Of a DNA stretch of 64,000 bases, positions 1 through 8,459 are shown one piece after another; the stretch's first letter is position 1, and each line of letters opens with the position of its first letter. Under the pieces are notes generated by a model, which made no database searches, was not told the DNA's origin, and worked only from the letters and a program-made list of their open reading frames with translations. The position numbers and the translations under genes were made by a program. Origin of the DNA: Bacteroidota bacterium. Lineage in GTDB: Bacteria > Bacteroidota > Bacteroidia > Chitinophagales > Chitinophagaceae. Where the stretch lies: positions 1 to 64,000 of the forward strand of contig CANGDH010000001.1 in the NCBI GenBank assembly GCA_947452555.1, in the 5' to 3' direction.

Positions 1-7
1 TACCGTC

Positions 8-118
<111 letters not shown>

Positions 119-128
119 TTTATTAAAG

Positions 129-161
129 ATCCTCATCATTTATTTGATGGGGATTTTTTTT
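129..161 (+). terminator. Rho-independent terminator of the rRNA operon
   Basis: A 10-bp stem (ATCCTCATCA at 129-138 with TGATGGGGAT at 145-154, one GU pair) is followed by a run of T. It lies ten bases after the 5S gene, as expected for the end of an rrn operon. Confidence 0.85.
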
Positions 162-218
162 GCCTATACTTTTTTTAAACTATCATAAGAAAGATCCTTC
201 ATTTCCATGACAATTATT

Positions 219-247
219 AAAAAAAATAGCCCAGCAAATGCCAGGCT
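219..247 (-). terminator. Terminator after the methyltransferase gene
   Basis: Read on the minus strand, AGCCTGGC pairs with GCTGGGCT around an ATTT loop (8 bp, two GU pairs), followed by ATTTTTTTT. It sits about 35 nt past the stop of the methyltransferase gene and would end the aldo-keto reductase/methyltransferase transcript. Confidence 0.75.
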
Positions 248-280
248 TTAATTTTATAACAAACAGTACTCGTTATGTAT

Positions 281-1027
281 TTATTTCTTTTTTGCTATCA
301 CTAGCCAATCCCATGGTTTAGGATCTTTTAACCAGTTTGGTATTTGATGAAATTCAGTATCCCATTCATATTTAATTTTTGTTATCTCTAATACTTTAAA
401 TCCTTCTAATATTAGAAGTAATTCCAATTCTTCTTTTAGAAAGTGTTTTGTTGGTACATTGTCAATTCCAATTACCCCATTTTTTATATTTTTAATTTGT
501 TCAATGGCCATTTTCCCGCTAGGTGCTTTCTCATTTTTTGCATCATCTAAATTGTATTTATTAGCAATAATATGACTAAACAATTTTGATTCTAAGGAAG
601 GTACCACCAAAACAAGTTCCCCTCCTTTTTTAATCATTGACGCCATATTTTTATAAAATAAATTGCGTTTTTTCAACTGAGAAGTTAATATCGCGTTTAT
701 ACAAATTGCAGCATCGAATTTTATAGATGGGACTTTTGTAGCGGACATATCTACGCTTTCATAAGTTACATTTTCAAATTGTTTATAAGCTTTTTTTGCA
801 ATTTTTAAATTTTTTAAAGAGATGTCTATTGCATGGACCGTACCGAAAATTGGTGCCAATATTGGAATCCATTTACCTACGGCACATCCAATATCAATTA
901 CCGAATGCTTTTTATTTGAAATTTCTATTAATGCGTTTACTATTTTCTTTGATTTATCATTTTTTAAGACGTCAAATATTACTTCTTCATAATTTGGTGC
1001 AATTTTTTCCCAATAAATTTTCTCCAT
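281..1027 (-). CDS. Class I SAM-dependent methyltransferase
   Basis: This 248-residue protein has a Rossmann-type SAM-binding core: motif I VIDIGCAVG at residues 43-51, an acidic end of strand 2 (AIDIS, 66-70), SVDM at 91-94 and a motif IV-like FDAAICINAIL near 104-114. The layout fits the Methyltransf_11/25 group that modifies small molecules, but the substrate cannot be read from the sequence. There is no signal peptide, so it should be cytoplasmic. It starts 13 bases after the stop of the aldo-keto reductase gene on the same strand and is probably co-transcribed with it; a terminator follows. Confidence 0.8.
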   Translation of the reverse strand: MEKIYWEKIAPNYEEVIFDVLKNDKSKKIVNALIEISNKKHSVIDIGCAVGKWIPILAPIFGTVHAIDISLKNLKIAKKAYKQFENVTYESVDMSATKVPSIKFDAAICINAILTSQLKKRNLFYKNMASMIKKGGELVLVVPSLESKLFSHIIANKYNLDDAKNEKAPSGKMAIEQIKNIKNGVIGIDNVPTKHFLKEELELLLILEGFKVLEITKIKYEWDTEFHQIPNWLKDPKPWDWLVIAKKK

Positions 1028-1040
1028 TTATATTTATATT

Positions 1041-1907
1041 TTAGGCTACTTCATGTCCTGTAGAGGCGGCTAGTAGTTTATAGAAATCTTCTCTGTTTAA
1101 ATCTATGTTCATAGCTTCTTTTGCTTCTATAATTCTTTCAAATTTAGTAGAACCAACTACTGGAACTATATTAACTGGATGCAAATACAAGAATGCTAAT
1201 AATATTTTATTTACACTAACATTATATTTAATTGACAATTCCTCCGCCGTAAATAGTATGCGTAAATTTTGCTCTGTTTTTTCTGTAAACATGCCATTAC
1301 CCATTGGCGACCATGATTGTGCTTCAATTTTATTACCATAACATTGATTTAATACCCCGTTATCAAATGCTGCAATATTTGTTAATGATATTTCAACTTG
1401 ATGATGTTCAACTGCAACAAATTTTGCTAATAGGTTCACTTGACTCGTTGTAAAGTTTGACACGCCAAACGTTTTAATTTTCCCCTCTTTTTTTAACGCT
1501 TGTATTACTAATGCAACTTCCTCGGGGTTCATTAAAATATCTGGTCTATGAATTAATATTGTATCAATATAGTCTGTATGAAAGTTCTTTAAAGAGGTTT
1601 CTACTGAATTTCTAATATGAGCCGCACTAGCGTTGTATGATTTTATTTCATGTATTGGCCTATTAGGCGTTAACATATTTATCCCACACTTTGTTATTAT
1701 TTTAATTTGTGAACGTAGGCTATTGTTGTTTTTCAAGGCTTCACCAAAATCTGCTTCTGTTGTATAGTGCCCATAAATATCAGCATGGTCAAATGTATCT
1801 AGTCCAATACTCAAACATTGTTCAATTATTGTTTCATATTGTTTTGTATTGAAGTTTTCACCCCATACACCCCAACGCATACAACCTACAATTGGTTTTT
1901 GTTTCAT
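1041..1907 (-). CDS. Aldo/keto reductase family oxidoreductase
   Basis: A 288-residue NADPH-dependent reductase of the YdhF-like branch of the aldo/keto reductase family. The catalytic tetrad is visible: Asp40 and Tyr45 in FDHADIYG, Lys73 in IITKCG and His120 in ILIHRPD. The cofactor-binding C-terminal region contains VPVVGSTK and a following helix, as in other family members. It would reduce carbonyl compounds in the cytoplasm; the natural substrate is unknown. The methyltransferase gene follows 13 bases downstream, suggesting a two-gene operon and perhaps sequential action on one metabolite (inference). Confidence 0.88.
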   Translation of the reverse strand: MKQKPIVGCMRWGVWGENFNTKQYETIIEQCLSIGLDTFDHADIYGHYTTEADFGEALKNNNSLRSQIKIITKCGINMLTPNRPIHEIKSYNASAAHIRNSVETSLKNFHTDYIDTILIHRPDILMNPEEVALVIQALKKEGKIKTFGVSNFTTSQVNLLAKFVAVEHHQVEISLTNIAAFDNGVLNQCYGNKIEAQSWSPMGNGMFTEKTEQNLRILFTAEELSIKYNVSVNKILLAFLYLHPVNIVPVVGSTKFERIIEAKEAMNIDLNREDFYKLLAASTGHEVA

Positions 1908-1971
1908 TGTTTAAAATTATTTTATGCCTAAAGTTATTCTTATTTCAGGAGCTATTAAAAATAGTAGACAT

Positions 1972-2001
1972 AAAAAAACCCGACTAAAAATAGTCGGGTT
2001 T
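1972..2001 (-). terminator. Terminator after the RRM protein gene
   Basis: AACCCGACTA and TAGTCGGGTT form a perfect 10-bp stem with an AAAA loop. On the minus strand it is followed by a T run. It lies about 20 nt past the stop of the RNA-binding protein gene. Confidence 0.9.
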
Positions 2002-2019
2002 GTATTGGAACGAGGTTGA

Positions 2020-2415
2020 TTAATATCTGTTGTATTCACCACCACCATTACCACCACGATCACGGTTGTAACCGCCGCCAGTTCCGCCGCGATTAAATCC
2101 ACCACCGCTACCGCCGCGATTTCCACCACCAGCGCCATATGGCTTCTTAGTGAATGTTCTTTCGCCTTCAGGACGTGGAGTTGATTCGTTTACTACGATG
2201 TTACGACCTAAGATTTCTGTGTCGTGAAGTTGACTGATTGCAGTACGAGCTTCGTCATCGTTAGCCATTTCAACAAAACCGAAACCTTTGCTTCTGTTGT
2301 TGTTAAATTTGTCTGTTACAATTTTTGCACTTGCTACTGATCCAAATGGAGTAAACAAGTTCTCAAGATCTTCGCTAGTCATGTTCCAGCTAAGATTTCC
2401 AACATAAATGTTCAT
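2020..2415 (-). CDS. Glycine-rich RNA-binding protein with one RRM
   Basis: A 131-residue protein with one RNA recognition motif (residues 2-78): RNP2 is IYVGNL (3-8) and RNP1 is KGFGFVEM (43-50), with the aromatic residues that stack on RNA. The tail from about 94 to 131 is almost only Gly, Arg, Asn and Tyr in GGGxNR-type repeats, a low-complexity region like those of plant and cyanobacterial cold-induced RRM proteins. It probably binds single-stranded RNA in the cytoplasm and may act as an RNA chaperone. It is monocistronic, with its own promoter, a 5' leader hairpin and a strong terminator. The glycine-rich stretch also opens a spurious frame that I do not annotate. Confidence 0.93.
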   Translation of the reverse strand: MNIYVGNLSWNMTSEDLENLFTPFGSVASAKIVTDKFNNNRSKGFGFVEMANDDEARTAISQLHDTEILGRNIVVNESTPRPEGERTFTKKPYGAGGGNRGGSGGGFNRGGTGGGYNRDRGGNGGGEYNRY

Positions 2416-2442
2416 GTTCTTTAAAATTAAGTGATCTAAAAA

Positions 2443-2470
2443 CTAATGGTTGCGACATTGCTTCCATTAG
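2443..2470 (-). promoter_or_regulatory. 5' leader hairpin of the RRM gene
   Basis: CTAATGG (2443-2449) and CCATTAG (2464-2470) form a perfect 7-bp stem with a 14-nt loop. The predicted transcription start, just downstream of the -7 element at 2484-2477, lies right at the hairpin, so the stem would sit at the 5' end of the mRNA about 28 nt before the ATG. It could stabilise the mRNA or sense temperature; no function is shown. Confidence 0.4.
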
Positions 2471-2476
2471 CGTTAA

Positions 2477-2506
2477 CGAAGATAGTCATTAAAATAAGAT
2501 TATCAA
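2477..2506 (-). promoter_or_regulatory. Bacteroidota-type promoter of the RRM gene
   Basis: On the minus strand TTG (2506-2504) is followed after exactly 19 nt by TATCTTCG (2484-2477). This matches the known Bacteroidota primary-sigma promoter pattern (-33 TTG/TTTG, about 19 nt, -7 TAnnTTTG) with one mismatch at the penultimate position. Confidence 0.55.
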
Positions 2507-2559
2507 CATTATTATTAAAAATTTCCCCAAATCTGGAGCATTAAACCCTTAAAACTAAC

Positions 2560-2594
2560 AAAAAGCCCTTTCTGAAGGTTCAGAAAGGGCTTTT
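2560..2594 (-). terminator. Terminator of the rpsF-rpsR-rplI operon
   Basis: AAAAGCCCTTTCTGAA and its near-exact complement form a stem of about 15 bp (2561-2575 with 2580-2594). On the minus strand it is followed by TTTTTG. It lies about 45 nt past the stop of rplI. Confidence 0.88.
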
Positions 2595-2639
2595 AAAGGA
2601 AGGTTTAAATTTAAACCTAAATATTGAATGCAGCTTTTA

Positions 2640-3089
2640 TTAAGCTTCTGCTCCGATTTCGATGTCAATTTCAGTGGTTTGACCGTTACCAAAATCAATA
2701 GTTGCTTTATAAGCACCTAATTCTTTGATATCATCAGCTACTGAAATTCTTCTTCTGTCGATCTCATATCCTTTTTGCTCACGAATTGCTTTCGTAACTT
2801 GTAAAGATGTGATGCTACCAAAGATTCTGTTATTAGCACCAATTTTAGCAGTTAATTTAACTGGACCAGTGGTTAATACAGCGATAACTTTAGTGATCTC
2901 AGCTAACATTGCAGCTTCTTTCTTTGCCTTAGCTTTTAAGCGCTCTTCCAATTGCTTTAAGTTAGATGAAGTTGCTTCTACTGCATGTTTAGTTGGGAAT
3001 AAGAAGTTACGAGCATATCCGTTTTTAACAGTTACCAATTCGTCCTTTCCACCTAAATTGTCTACGTCTTTTACTAATATTATTTGCAT
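2640..3089 (-). CDS. rplI: 50S ribosomal protein L9
   Basis: A 149-residue protein beginning MQIILVKDVDNLGGKDE, the classic L9 N-terminal domain that binds 23S rRNA, followed by the conserved YARNFLFP segment, a long charged connecting helix (about 45-75) and the C-terminal domain with GSITSLQV. I place the start at 3089: an in-frame codon seven residues upstream would add a non-conserved extension, and all L9 proteins begin at this Met. It is the last gene of the rpsF-rpsR-rplI operon, an arrangement conserved across bacteria, and is followed by a terminator. Confidence 0.97.
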   Translation of the reverse strand: MQIILVKDVDNLGGKDELVTVKNGYARNFLFPTKHAVEATSSNLKQLEERLKAKAKKEAAMLAEITKVIAVLTTGPVKLTAKIGANNRIFGSITSLQVTKAIREQKGYEIDRRRISVADDIKELGAYKATIDFGNGQTTEIDIEIGAEA

Positions 3090-3199
3090 AATTATTTTTT
3101 TAGTTCCCAAGAGCCCAGTCGCAAATATTATTTTATAACTGTCTCTCGTCTTGGTAATTTATACTACCACGAGATTAGGGATGGTTTACTAATGTTGTT

Positions 3200-3463
3200 T
3201 TATTTCAATAAATCTGTTACATAAGGTAACAAAGCCATTTGACGAGATTTTTTAACCGCGTCCGCTACTTTACGTTGGTATTTCAAAGAGTTACCACTTA
3301 AACGACGAGGTAACATTTTACCTTGTTCGTTAATGAACTTCTTTAAGAATTCAACATCTTTGTAGTCTACATATTTGATACCGTACTTCTTAAAACGACA
3401 GAATTTCTTCTTAGGTTTTTCCTGTTTGATCGCTGTAAGGTATTTGATTTCATTCTTTGCCAT
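3200..3463 (-). CDS. rpsR: 30S ribosomal protein S18
   Basis: An 87-residue basic protein with the S18 signature: a [19 protein letters not shown]-terminal stretch, [15 protein letters not shown] and a C-terminal [10 protein letters not shown]18 forms a heterodimer with S6 on the platform of the small subunit, which fits its place directly after rpsF with a 16-nt gap. Length is normal for Bacteroidota. Confidence 0.97.
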   Translation of the reverse strand: MAKNEIKYLTAIKQEKPKKKFCRFKKYGIKYVDYKDVEFLKKFINEQGKMLPRRLSGNSLKYQRKVADAVKKSRQMALLPYVTDLLK

Positions 3464-3479
3464 GTTGGTAAAAATTTAA

Positions 3480-3833
3480 TTAAGCCTCTATTGCTTTGTG
3501 AACAGGGAAACCGCCGTTTCTCTTAATATGGTTATACTCAACTGCGTTTTTGTCAAGTCTAGTAATCATGTGACGCATGATTTGTTCATCACGTAAGAAC
3601 TGAATTTTCAATTTTTCGTTGATTGTTGCAGGACCTGTGAATTCTAGTATCCAGTAGATACCAGTAGTTTTCTTATCGATTGGATAAGCAAGTGATTTTA
3701 AACCCCAAGGATTTGAGGCTACTGTGTCTCCACCATTTTCTTTGATGAAGTCTTGGTATTTTTTCTGAGCAGTTTTGAAATCTTCCTCAGACAATACCGG
3801 TGTAAAAATCACCATTAATTCGTAATTGTTCAT
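3480..3833 (-). CDS. rpsF: 30S ribosomal protein S6
   Basis: A 117-residue protein starting MNNYELMVIFTPVLSEED, the standard S6 N-terminus. A ferredoxin-like fold is expected, with YPIDKKTTGIYWILEF and the rRNA-contacting MRHMITRLD. A frame that stays open 15 codons upstream is not conserved, so I use the Met at 3833. It is first in the rpsF-rpsR-rplI operon. About 85 nt separate its start from a -7-like element near 3920-3927, leaving room for autoregulation by S6:S18, known in other bacteria but not shown here. Confidence 0.97.
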   Translation of the reverse strand: MNNYELMVIFTPVLSEEDFKTAQKKYQDFIKENGGDTVASNPWGLKSLAYPIDKKTTGIYWILEFTGPATINEKLKIQFLRDEQIMRHMITRLDKNAVEYNHIKRNGGFPVHKAIEA

Positions 3834-3893
3834 TACTTGAATTTTTTGGTTAAATAATTGGTTTTTCCCAGTGGACACTCCTTTTACAGAATG

Positions 3894-3927
3894 AATCTGC
3901 CAAAACAGATTTGGGATGGCGAAGGTA
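3894..3927 (-). promoter_or_regulatory. rpsF: Possible promoter and leader hairpin of the rpsF operon
   Basis: On the minus strand TACCTTCG (3927-3920), a one-mismatch TAnnTTTG element, is followed by a hairpin in which AATCTG pairs with CAGATT around TTTTGG (3911-3894). No clear -33 TTG is seen. The leader to the rpsF ATG would be about 80 nt. S6 operons are often autoregulated through leader RNA; I could not match the known S6:S18 box by eye. Confidence 0.35.
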
Positions 3928-3929
3928 GG

Positions 3930-4973
3930 CTAATTCAGTGGATTTACGTCAGTTATTAGACTAAAAATCATAGCTACTGGAAAATGGTCACTAAAGCCTC
4001 CTCTGAATTCATTTCCATCCCAAGTTCTTTTGGGGTAACCCTGGTATTTTCCATACATTTCGATATGATCTGAATCTTTATAAATAACTGATTTATAATA
4101 TCTTATCTTATTTCCACCTTCGTTTTCAGTCGCATTATTGGATACAAATATGGTTTTACTTATTAAAATCTGGTCAAACAAATGCCAACTATCTCTAAAA
4201 GCAAGACTCCCTTCCCCCTTTTTAAATAAGGAGAAAAAGGGGTTCATTAATGGAATATTCATAATACTCTTGTCTGTTGGGTTGTCATTAAAGTCTCCCA
4301 TCATGATAATATTTGCTTTGGGATCAATTGCCGTTATGCTATCAATAATATTTTTACAAATAGAGGAGGCCCAAATTCTTTTTTGACTTGATTGTTTAAG
4401 ACCGCCTCTTCTACTTGGCCAGTGATTTATTAATAAGTGCACCCATGTTTCATTCAAAACTCCTTTTACATATAATATGTCTCTAGTTGGGTAGTCTTTT
4501 TCATGTCCTTTAATTGACAAGGACAATGGTTTGTAAATATAGGGTTTGAAAATAGCAGGATTGTAAATAAGCCCCACGTCTATACCTCTAAGGTCTTTAG
4601 AGTCGAAATGAATTATTTTATAATTATACTTTTTTAACAATGGCGACTGTATTAAGTTTTCTATTACCTGTTTATTTTCAATTTCTGCCAAACCTAATAA
4701 AGCGATTCCATTATAATCTCCTAATAATCCTAATTTATATATCGTGGCTGCAATGTTTTTAGTTTTTTGTAGAAATCGCTGCGAGTTATAGCCCTTGTCA
4801 CTTTCAGGCAAGAAGTCCTCATCAATTACTTGTATTTGATTTATTGTATCATAGAAATTCTCACAATTATAAAAGCCTATTACGATTTTTTGAGCAGAAA
4901 TATTATTTTTCATAATTATGAAGAAAAGCAACAATACTATTTTTGATTTTATTTTGATATACATCGTCTTCAC
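3930..4973 (-). CDS. Secreted endonuclease/exonuclease/phosphatase family protein
   Basis: A 347-residue EEP-fold metal-dependent phosphodiesterase. Signal peptide at residues 1-27 (hydrophobic KIVLLLFFII, cut after SA). Active-site motifs are in the expected order: YNCENF (35-40), LAEIEN (95-100), GIDVGLIYN (130-138), NHWPSRRGG (183-191), GDFND (226-230) and SDHFPV (328-333). These carry the Asn, Glu, Asp and two His of DNase I-like enzymes. It should hydrolyse nucleic acid or another phosphodiester outside the cytoplasm. It is divergent from the TonB-dependent receptor and DUF5689-like genes, a grouping that suggests joint use of an external phosphodiester. Endonuclease or phosphatase activity cannot be separated by sequence alone. 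Confidence 0.88.
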   Translation of the reverse strand: MKTMYIKIKSKIVLLLFFIIMKNNISAQKIVIGFYNCENFYDTINQIQVIDEDFLPESDKGYNSQRFLQKTKNIAATIYKLGLLGDYNGIALLGLAEIENKQVIENLIQSPLLKKYNYKIIHFDSKDLRGIDVGLIYNPAIFKPYIYKPLSLSIKGHEKDYPTRDILYVKGVLNETWVHLLINHWPSRRGGLKQSSQKRIWASSICKNIIDSITAIDPKANIIMMGDFNDNPTDKSIMNIPLMNPFFSLFKKGEGSLAFRDSWHLFDQILISKTIFVSNNATENEGGNKIRYYKSVIYKDSDHIEMYGKYQGYPKRTWDGNEFRGGFSDHFPVAMIFSLITDVNPLN

Positions 4974-5086
4974 TCTTTTATTAGGCTCATTTTAGTAAAT
5001 TTTTAATTTACAAATCCGCGTATTTGCCGAAGATTTTTGAAAGAATTAATATTTCAAATTGAGTATTCAAAACAGGGATACTTCAA

Positions 5087-7522
5087 ATGAAATATGTAAA
5101 AACTTTTTTAATAATAGTATTCAATTTGTACGTTGTTGTTATTAATGCACAATCGGAGACTCAGTACAATATTGACTTTCAGGAAAATGCCCCAGCCAAC
5201 ACGTATAACTGGATTCCCACTTTGTTGTCTTCAGGTCATTCAGTACTATTTCAACTTTCTAGTTTTGCAGGGTATCCATTTGGGTGGACTCCAAGAGGGC
5301 AGCAGGATAGGATGTCTACATATATCAATGGAGTGAACTGGCATTCTAAAAATGCTGGATGGAATACAAATATGACTTATGCAGGACTTTATAAGCTATT
5401 TAGGCTGGAATCATTTTCAGAACAATATAGTTCAACTCAGAACGGCGTTTCGGCCACAGCTGAAGCAAATTATTTTACGAGTTCGGCTATTCCATACAGA
5501 AAATCAATTCAATTTGGAAATCGGTTTTCTAATAATTTTCAATTTAACGAAAGTTTTTTAAATTATAGTTCAGGTAAGCTTAAGCAAAATTGGCATTTAC
5601 ATTCTGTAATGTTGTTTAAAAATAACAAGGAGGCTGCACCGCCTATTGGGTTTAAAAAACTAAATGGTATCGCTATAAGTATTGATAAGATTTTAAAGAG
5701 GGATCAAAAAATCGGGTTCTCTTTATGGTGGAACCAATCCAGTCAGGCACGTCAATCACCTTCTGTAAAAGAGGCTTTTTCATTGTCTGGAAATAATAAT
5801 TATAATCCTAATTGGGGTTGGCTAGGCGGAGTTGCAATTTATCCAAGTACTAAAGAAAATAATGTTCCAGTATCGATGATTCATTACGAAAGGCATTGGA
5901 AGGATCGTAAATTTTTCAACATCAGTATTGGGTATGCTTGGGGCATCCAAAAAAAATCTCAGTTGGATTGGACCGCAGCCAAAGACCCGAGACCAGATTA
6001 TTATAAATATCTACCATCATATAGTAAAGACAGCTTATTGCAAAAATCCTGGACAAATTGGTTATTAATGAACCCTAATAAGCTGCAGGTTGATTTTGAT
6101 GAAATAGTAAAAATAAATAAATCTAATACTATTGGTAGGTCGCATTATATTATTAATTCAACTGTATTGAAAAGTACTTTGTTTAGAGCAGTATCTAATT
6201 ATCAACAATTTTATAATACACAATGGTCTTGGAATTTACATGCTAGTATCGCTTTTGACAAAACACACTATTATAATCAATTGAGTAATTTACTTGGCGG
6301 AAATTTTTATTATAATTACAATAGTTGGGTGAATGATGACGGTATAACAAACAGTTTTGAAAATAATATTTCAAATCCAAATCAAAAAATTATTAAAGGG
6401 GATGTATGGGGTCCGAATTATTGGATTACAAACTGGGAAAGCGCCATAAATGCTCAGTTGAAATTACAGGAAGCTCGCTTTGAATCTACGTTAAGTATGG
6501 TGGGCAATAACGATCAATTTTTCAGACAAGGGTTGAACAAAAATGCATTATTCCCGGGTAAGTCTTTTGGCCAATCTGACATATTAAATTTCAATTCCTA
6601 TGGAATCAAATATAATTACTTATTTAAGTATTCGGGTCGTAGTTATTTGAACGTAAGTATATTTAAAATGCCTGAGCCTATACTAGCTACTGCTATATAT
6701 ATTGATCCCAATATTCAAGATCAACTAGCTTCATTTATTCAGCCTGCGAGTAAACAAGGCATTGATTTTTCATTGATATATCATGGGGTACCTGAGAAAT
6801 TGCAGTTGAATTTCTATTGGCAGAAAAATATAGGACAGTATGGACATACATTATTTTACCATGATTACTATAATGCTTTTGTTTACGGTTTGTTTGGACA
6901 AATGGAATCATTGTTTAAAGGAATAGAGTTTTCATTTGAAACGGATTTTCTTTCATCGATTCAATTACAAGTAACTAGTACTATTGGGAAATACACCATA
7001 CTCAATAATCCTATCTACGAGATCAAATTTTTAAACGATTTGTATAAAGTCGAGTCGGGTATTTTACAAATAAAAGGTCTTCCAGCTGCCACAAGTCCGG
7101 AAATGGTGGAAGCTATTTCGCTCCAATTCCAGCCATCTTATTCCATGCAAATTGGCGCCACTGCTGTTTATGCTATTGATAGATTCGTTGACTACGATTA
7201 TTTCAGGAGGTCTGCAAAATCACTTAGTCAGCTTAAAGAAAGTAGCCTACTGGAATCTATTCTAAGAGTACCAAAATCGCCGAATCAATTAGTAGTAAAT
7301 GCTTTTTTAGCAAAAGCTTTCAATATTAAATTACCCCATTCATTACTGCAAATTCGATCCAGTTTGAATATCAGAAATTGTTTTAACGAGCATATTCCAG
7401 TTTTGAGTTTTGAGCAGTCCAGGTTTGACTACTTAAATCATAATCCTAATAAGTTTCCAATAAAATATTTATATGACCAAGGAATTAATTGTTCTCTTGG
7501 TATTCAATTTCAAATCCAATAA
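5087..7522 (+). CDS. TonB-dependent receptor of the DUF5689-linked type
   Basis: An 811-residue outer-membrane protein with a signal peptide (residues 1-21, ending INAQ). A short plug-like region follows directly, with the plug-type pattern WTPRGQQDRMSTYINGV (about 68-84), then a long beta-barrel of alternating aromatic and polar residues. The N-terminal carboxypeptidase-regulatory-like domain common in Bacteroidota receptors is absent and I see no clear TonB box, so the protein is shorter than many relatives but open throughout. It should import a substrate too large for porins. The lipoprotein gene follows within 5 nt and the secreted EEP gene is divergent, suggesting nucleic acid or a phosphodiester as ligand (inference). 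Confidence 0.82.
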   Translation: MKYVKTFLIIVFNLYVVVINAQSETQYNIDFQENAPANTYNWIPTLLSSGHSVLFQLSSFAGYPFGWTPRGQQDRMSTYINGVNWHSKNAGWNTNMTYAGLYKLFRLESFSEQYSSTQNGVSATAEANYFTSSAIPYRKSIQFGNRFSNNFQFNESFLNYSSGKLKQNWHLHSVMLFKNNKEAAPPIGFKKLNGIAISIDKILKRDQKIGFSLWWNQSSQARQSPSVKEAFSLSGNNNYNPNWGWLGGVAIYPSTKENNVPVSMIHYERHWKDRKFFNISIGYAWGIQKKSQLDWTAAKDPRPDYYKYLPSYSKDSLLQKSWTNWLLMNPNKLQVDFDEIVKINKSNTIGRSHYIINSTVLKSTLFRAVSNYQQFYNTQWSWNLHASIAFDKTHYYNQLSNLLGGNFYYNYNSWVNDDGITNSFENNISNPNQKIIKGDVWGPNYWITNWESAINAQLKLQEARFESTLSMVGNNDQFFRQGLNKNALFPGKSFGQSDILNFNSYGIKYNYLFKYSGRSYLNVSIFKMPEPILATAIYIDPNIQDQLASFIQPASKQGIDFSLIYHGVPEKLQLNFYWQKNIGQYGHTLFYHDYYNAFVYGLFGQMESLFKGIEFSFETDFLSSIQLQVTSTIGKYTILNNPIYEIKFLNDLYKVESGILQIKGLPAATSPEMVEAISLQFQPSYSMQIGATAVYAIDRFVDYDYFRRSAKSLSQLKESSLLESILRVPKSPNQLVVNAFLAKAFNIKLPHSLLQIRSSLNIRNCFNEHIPVLSFEQSRFDYLNHNPNKFPIKYLYDQGINCSLGIQFQIQ

Positions 7523-7526
7523 TACT

Positions 7527-8372
7527 ATGAAAAAAAATCAGTCACAATTTATTATTTTATGTTTGAGTTTTGTTTCCACCTTCATTTTCATTTCAGCCTG
7601 CCTCAAGCAGAATTCATATTCCGCACCCTATCAAGGAACTTCTACAGATTCTATTATGACAATAAAAGCACTAAGAAAGCTACATGTCATGGGTTCAATT
7701 GAATCTATAAAAAAGAGTTATGCGATTGAAGCTGTAGTTGTTGCAAATGACGAATCAGACAATTTATATAAAACAATTATAATCCAAGACAGTACTGGGG
7801 GCATTATGTTATTGGTGGATGCTACCAATATTTATCAAACATATCCAATTGGAACACAATTGAGATTGCGGGTTCAGGATTTATTATTATCGGATTATAG
7901 AAGAATGGTTCAATTAGTTGCAGCTGTGGATACTAGTACAGGGTCTTTGTCTACAACAGGTATTCCGTCTCCCATGTTATCTAAACACATTTCGATTATA
8001 AAAGAAAACGTTACAGTATTGCCAATTAACGTGAGTTATAAAAACTTGTCTGATACATTACAAAGCAGACTTATAAAAATCAGTAATGTTGAATTTGCAT
8101 CCGCTGACACAGGTCAAACATTTTCAGATAAAAAAAATAAAATCGGGGCTAGCAGGGCTGTTAAATTTTGTGTTGGGGGCACTATGTATCTAAGGACTAG
8201 TGGGTATGCCAATTTTGCTGGCATTAAACTCCCCTCGGGGAATGGCGAAATTGTAGGTATTTATTCCGTTTTTAATAGTGAGAAACAAATCTTCATAAGA
8301 GACACAAGTGACATTTTGTTAAAGGCTAAACGTTGTACAGGAGCGGCTTGGCTGCAAAATTTACCTCAATAG
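7527..8372 (+). CDS. DUF5689-like lipoprotein
   Basis: A 281-residue lipoprotein. The ATG at 7527 is preferred over in-frame codons inside the receptor gene because it directly precedes a lipoprotein signal with lipobox ISAC near residues 20-23. The mature part starts with a linker and a short helix (IMTIKALRKLHV), then an OB-fold-like beta region (IEAVVVANDESDNLYKTI, IIQDSTGGIMLLVD, IGTQLRLRVQDL) and a second such region. This is the layout I know from DUF5689 proteins and YhcR-type OB-folds that accompany secreted nucleases. It probably sits on the cell surface next to the receptor as a ligand-binding partner. Binding specificity is not known. Confidence 0.75.
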   Translation: MKKNQSQFIILCLSFVSTFIFISACLKQNSYSAPYQGTSTDSIMTIKALRKLHVMGSIESIKKSYAIEAVVVANDESDNLYKTIIIQDSTGGIMLLVDATNIYQTYPIGTQLRLRVQDLLLSDYRRMVQLVAAVDTSTGSLSTTGIPSPMLSKHISIIKENVTVLPINVSYKNLSDTLQSRLIKISNVEFASADTGQTFSDKKNKIGASRAVKFCVGGTMYLRTSGYANFAGIKLPSGNGEIVGIYSVFNSEKQIFIRDTSDILLKAKRCTGAAWLQNLPQ

Positions 8373-8459
8373 TCCTTGTCGCCCTCGATTTGTTGACAGT
8401 CTGGCAGCATATTGGCTTTTGGTATTTAATTTGCCATAGTAGGTCTAAAAGATATCAAT

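Noticed and set aside
119-280. tRNA gene after 5S rRNA
   Set aside because: No cloverleaf or T-loop sequence seen; only two terminators are supported.
1917-2138. Frame in the glycine-rich region of the RRM gene
   Set aside because: It overlaps the RRM gene and reads its Gly-codon repeats in another frame; low-complexity product with no family character.
5087-7522. TonB receptor as a truncated pseudogene
   Set aside because: The gene has a signal peptide, a plug-like region and an open barrel to the end; only the optional N-terminal domain is absent.
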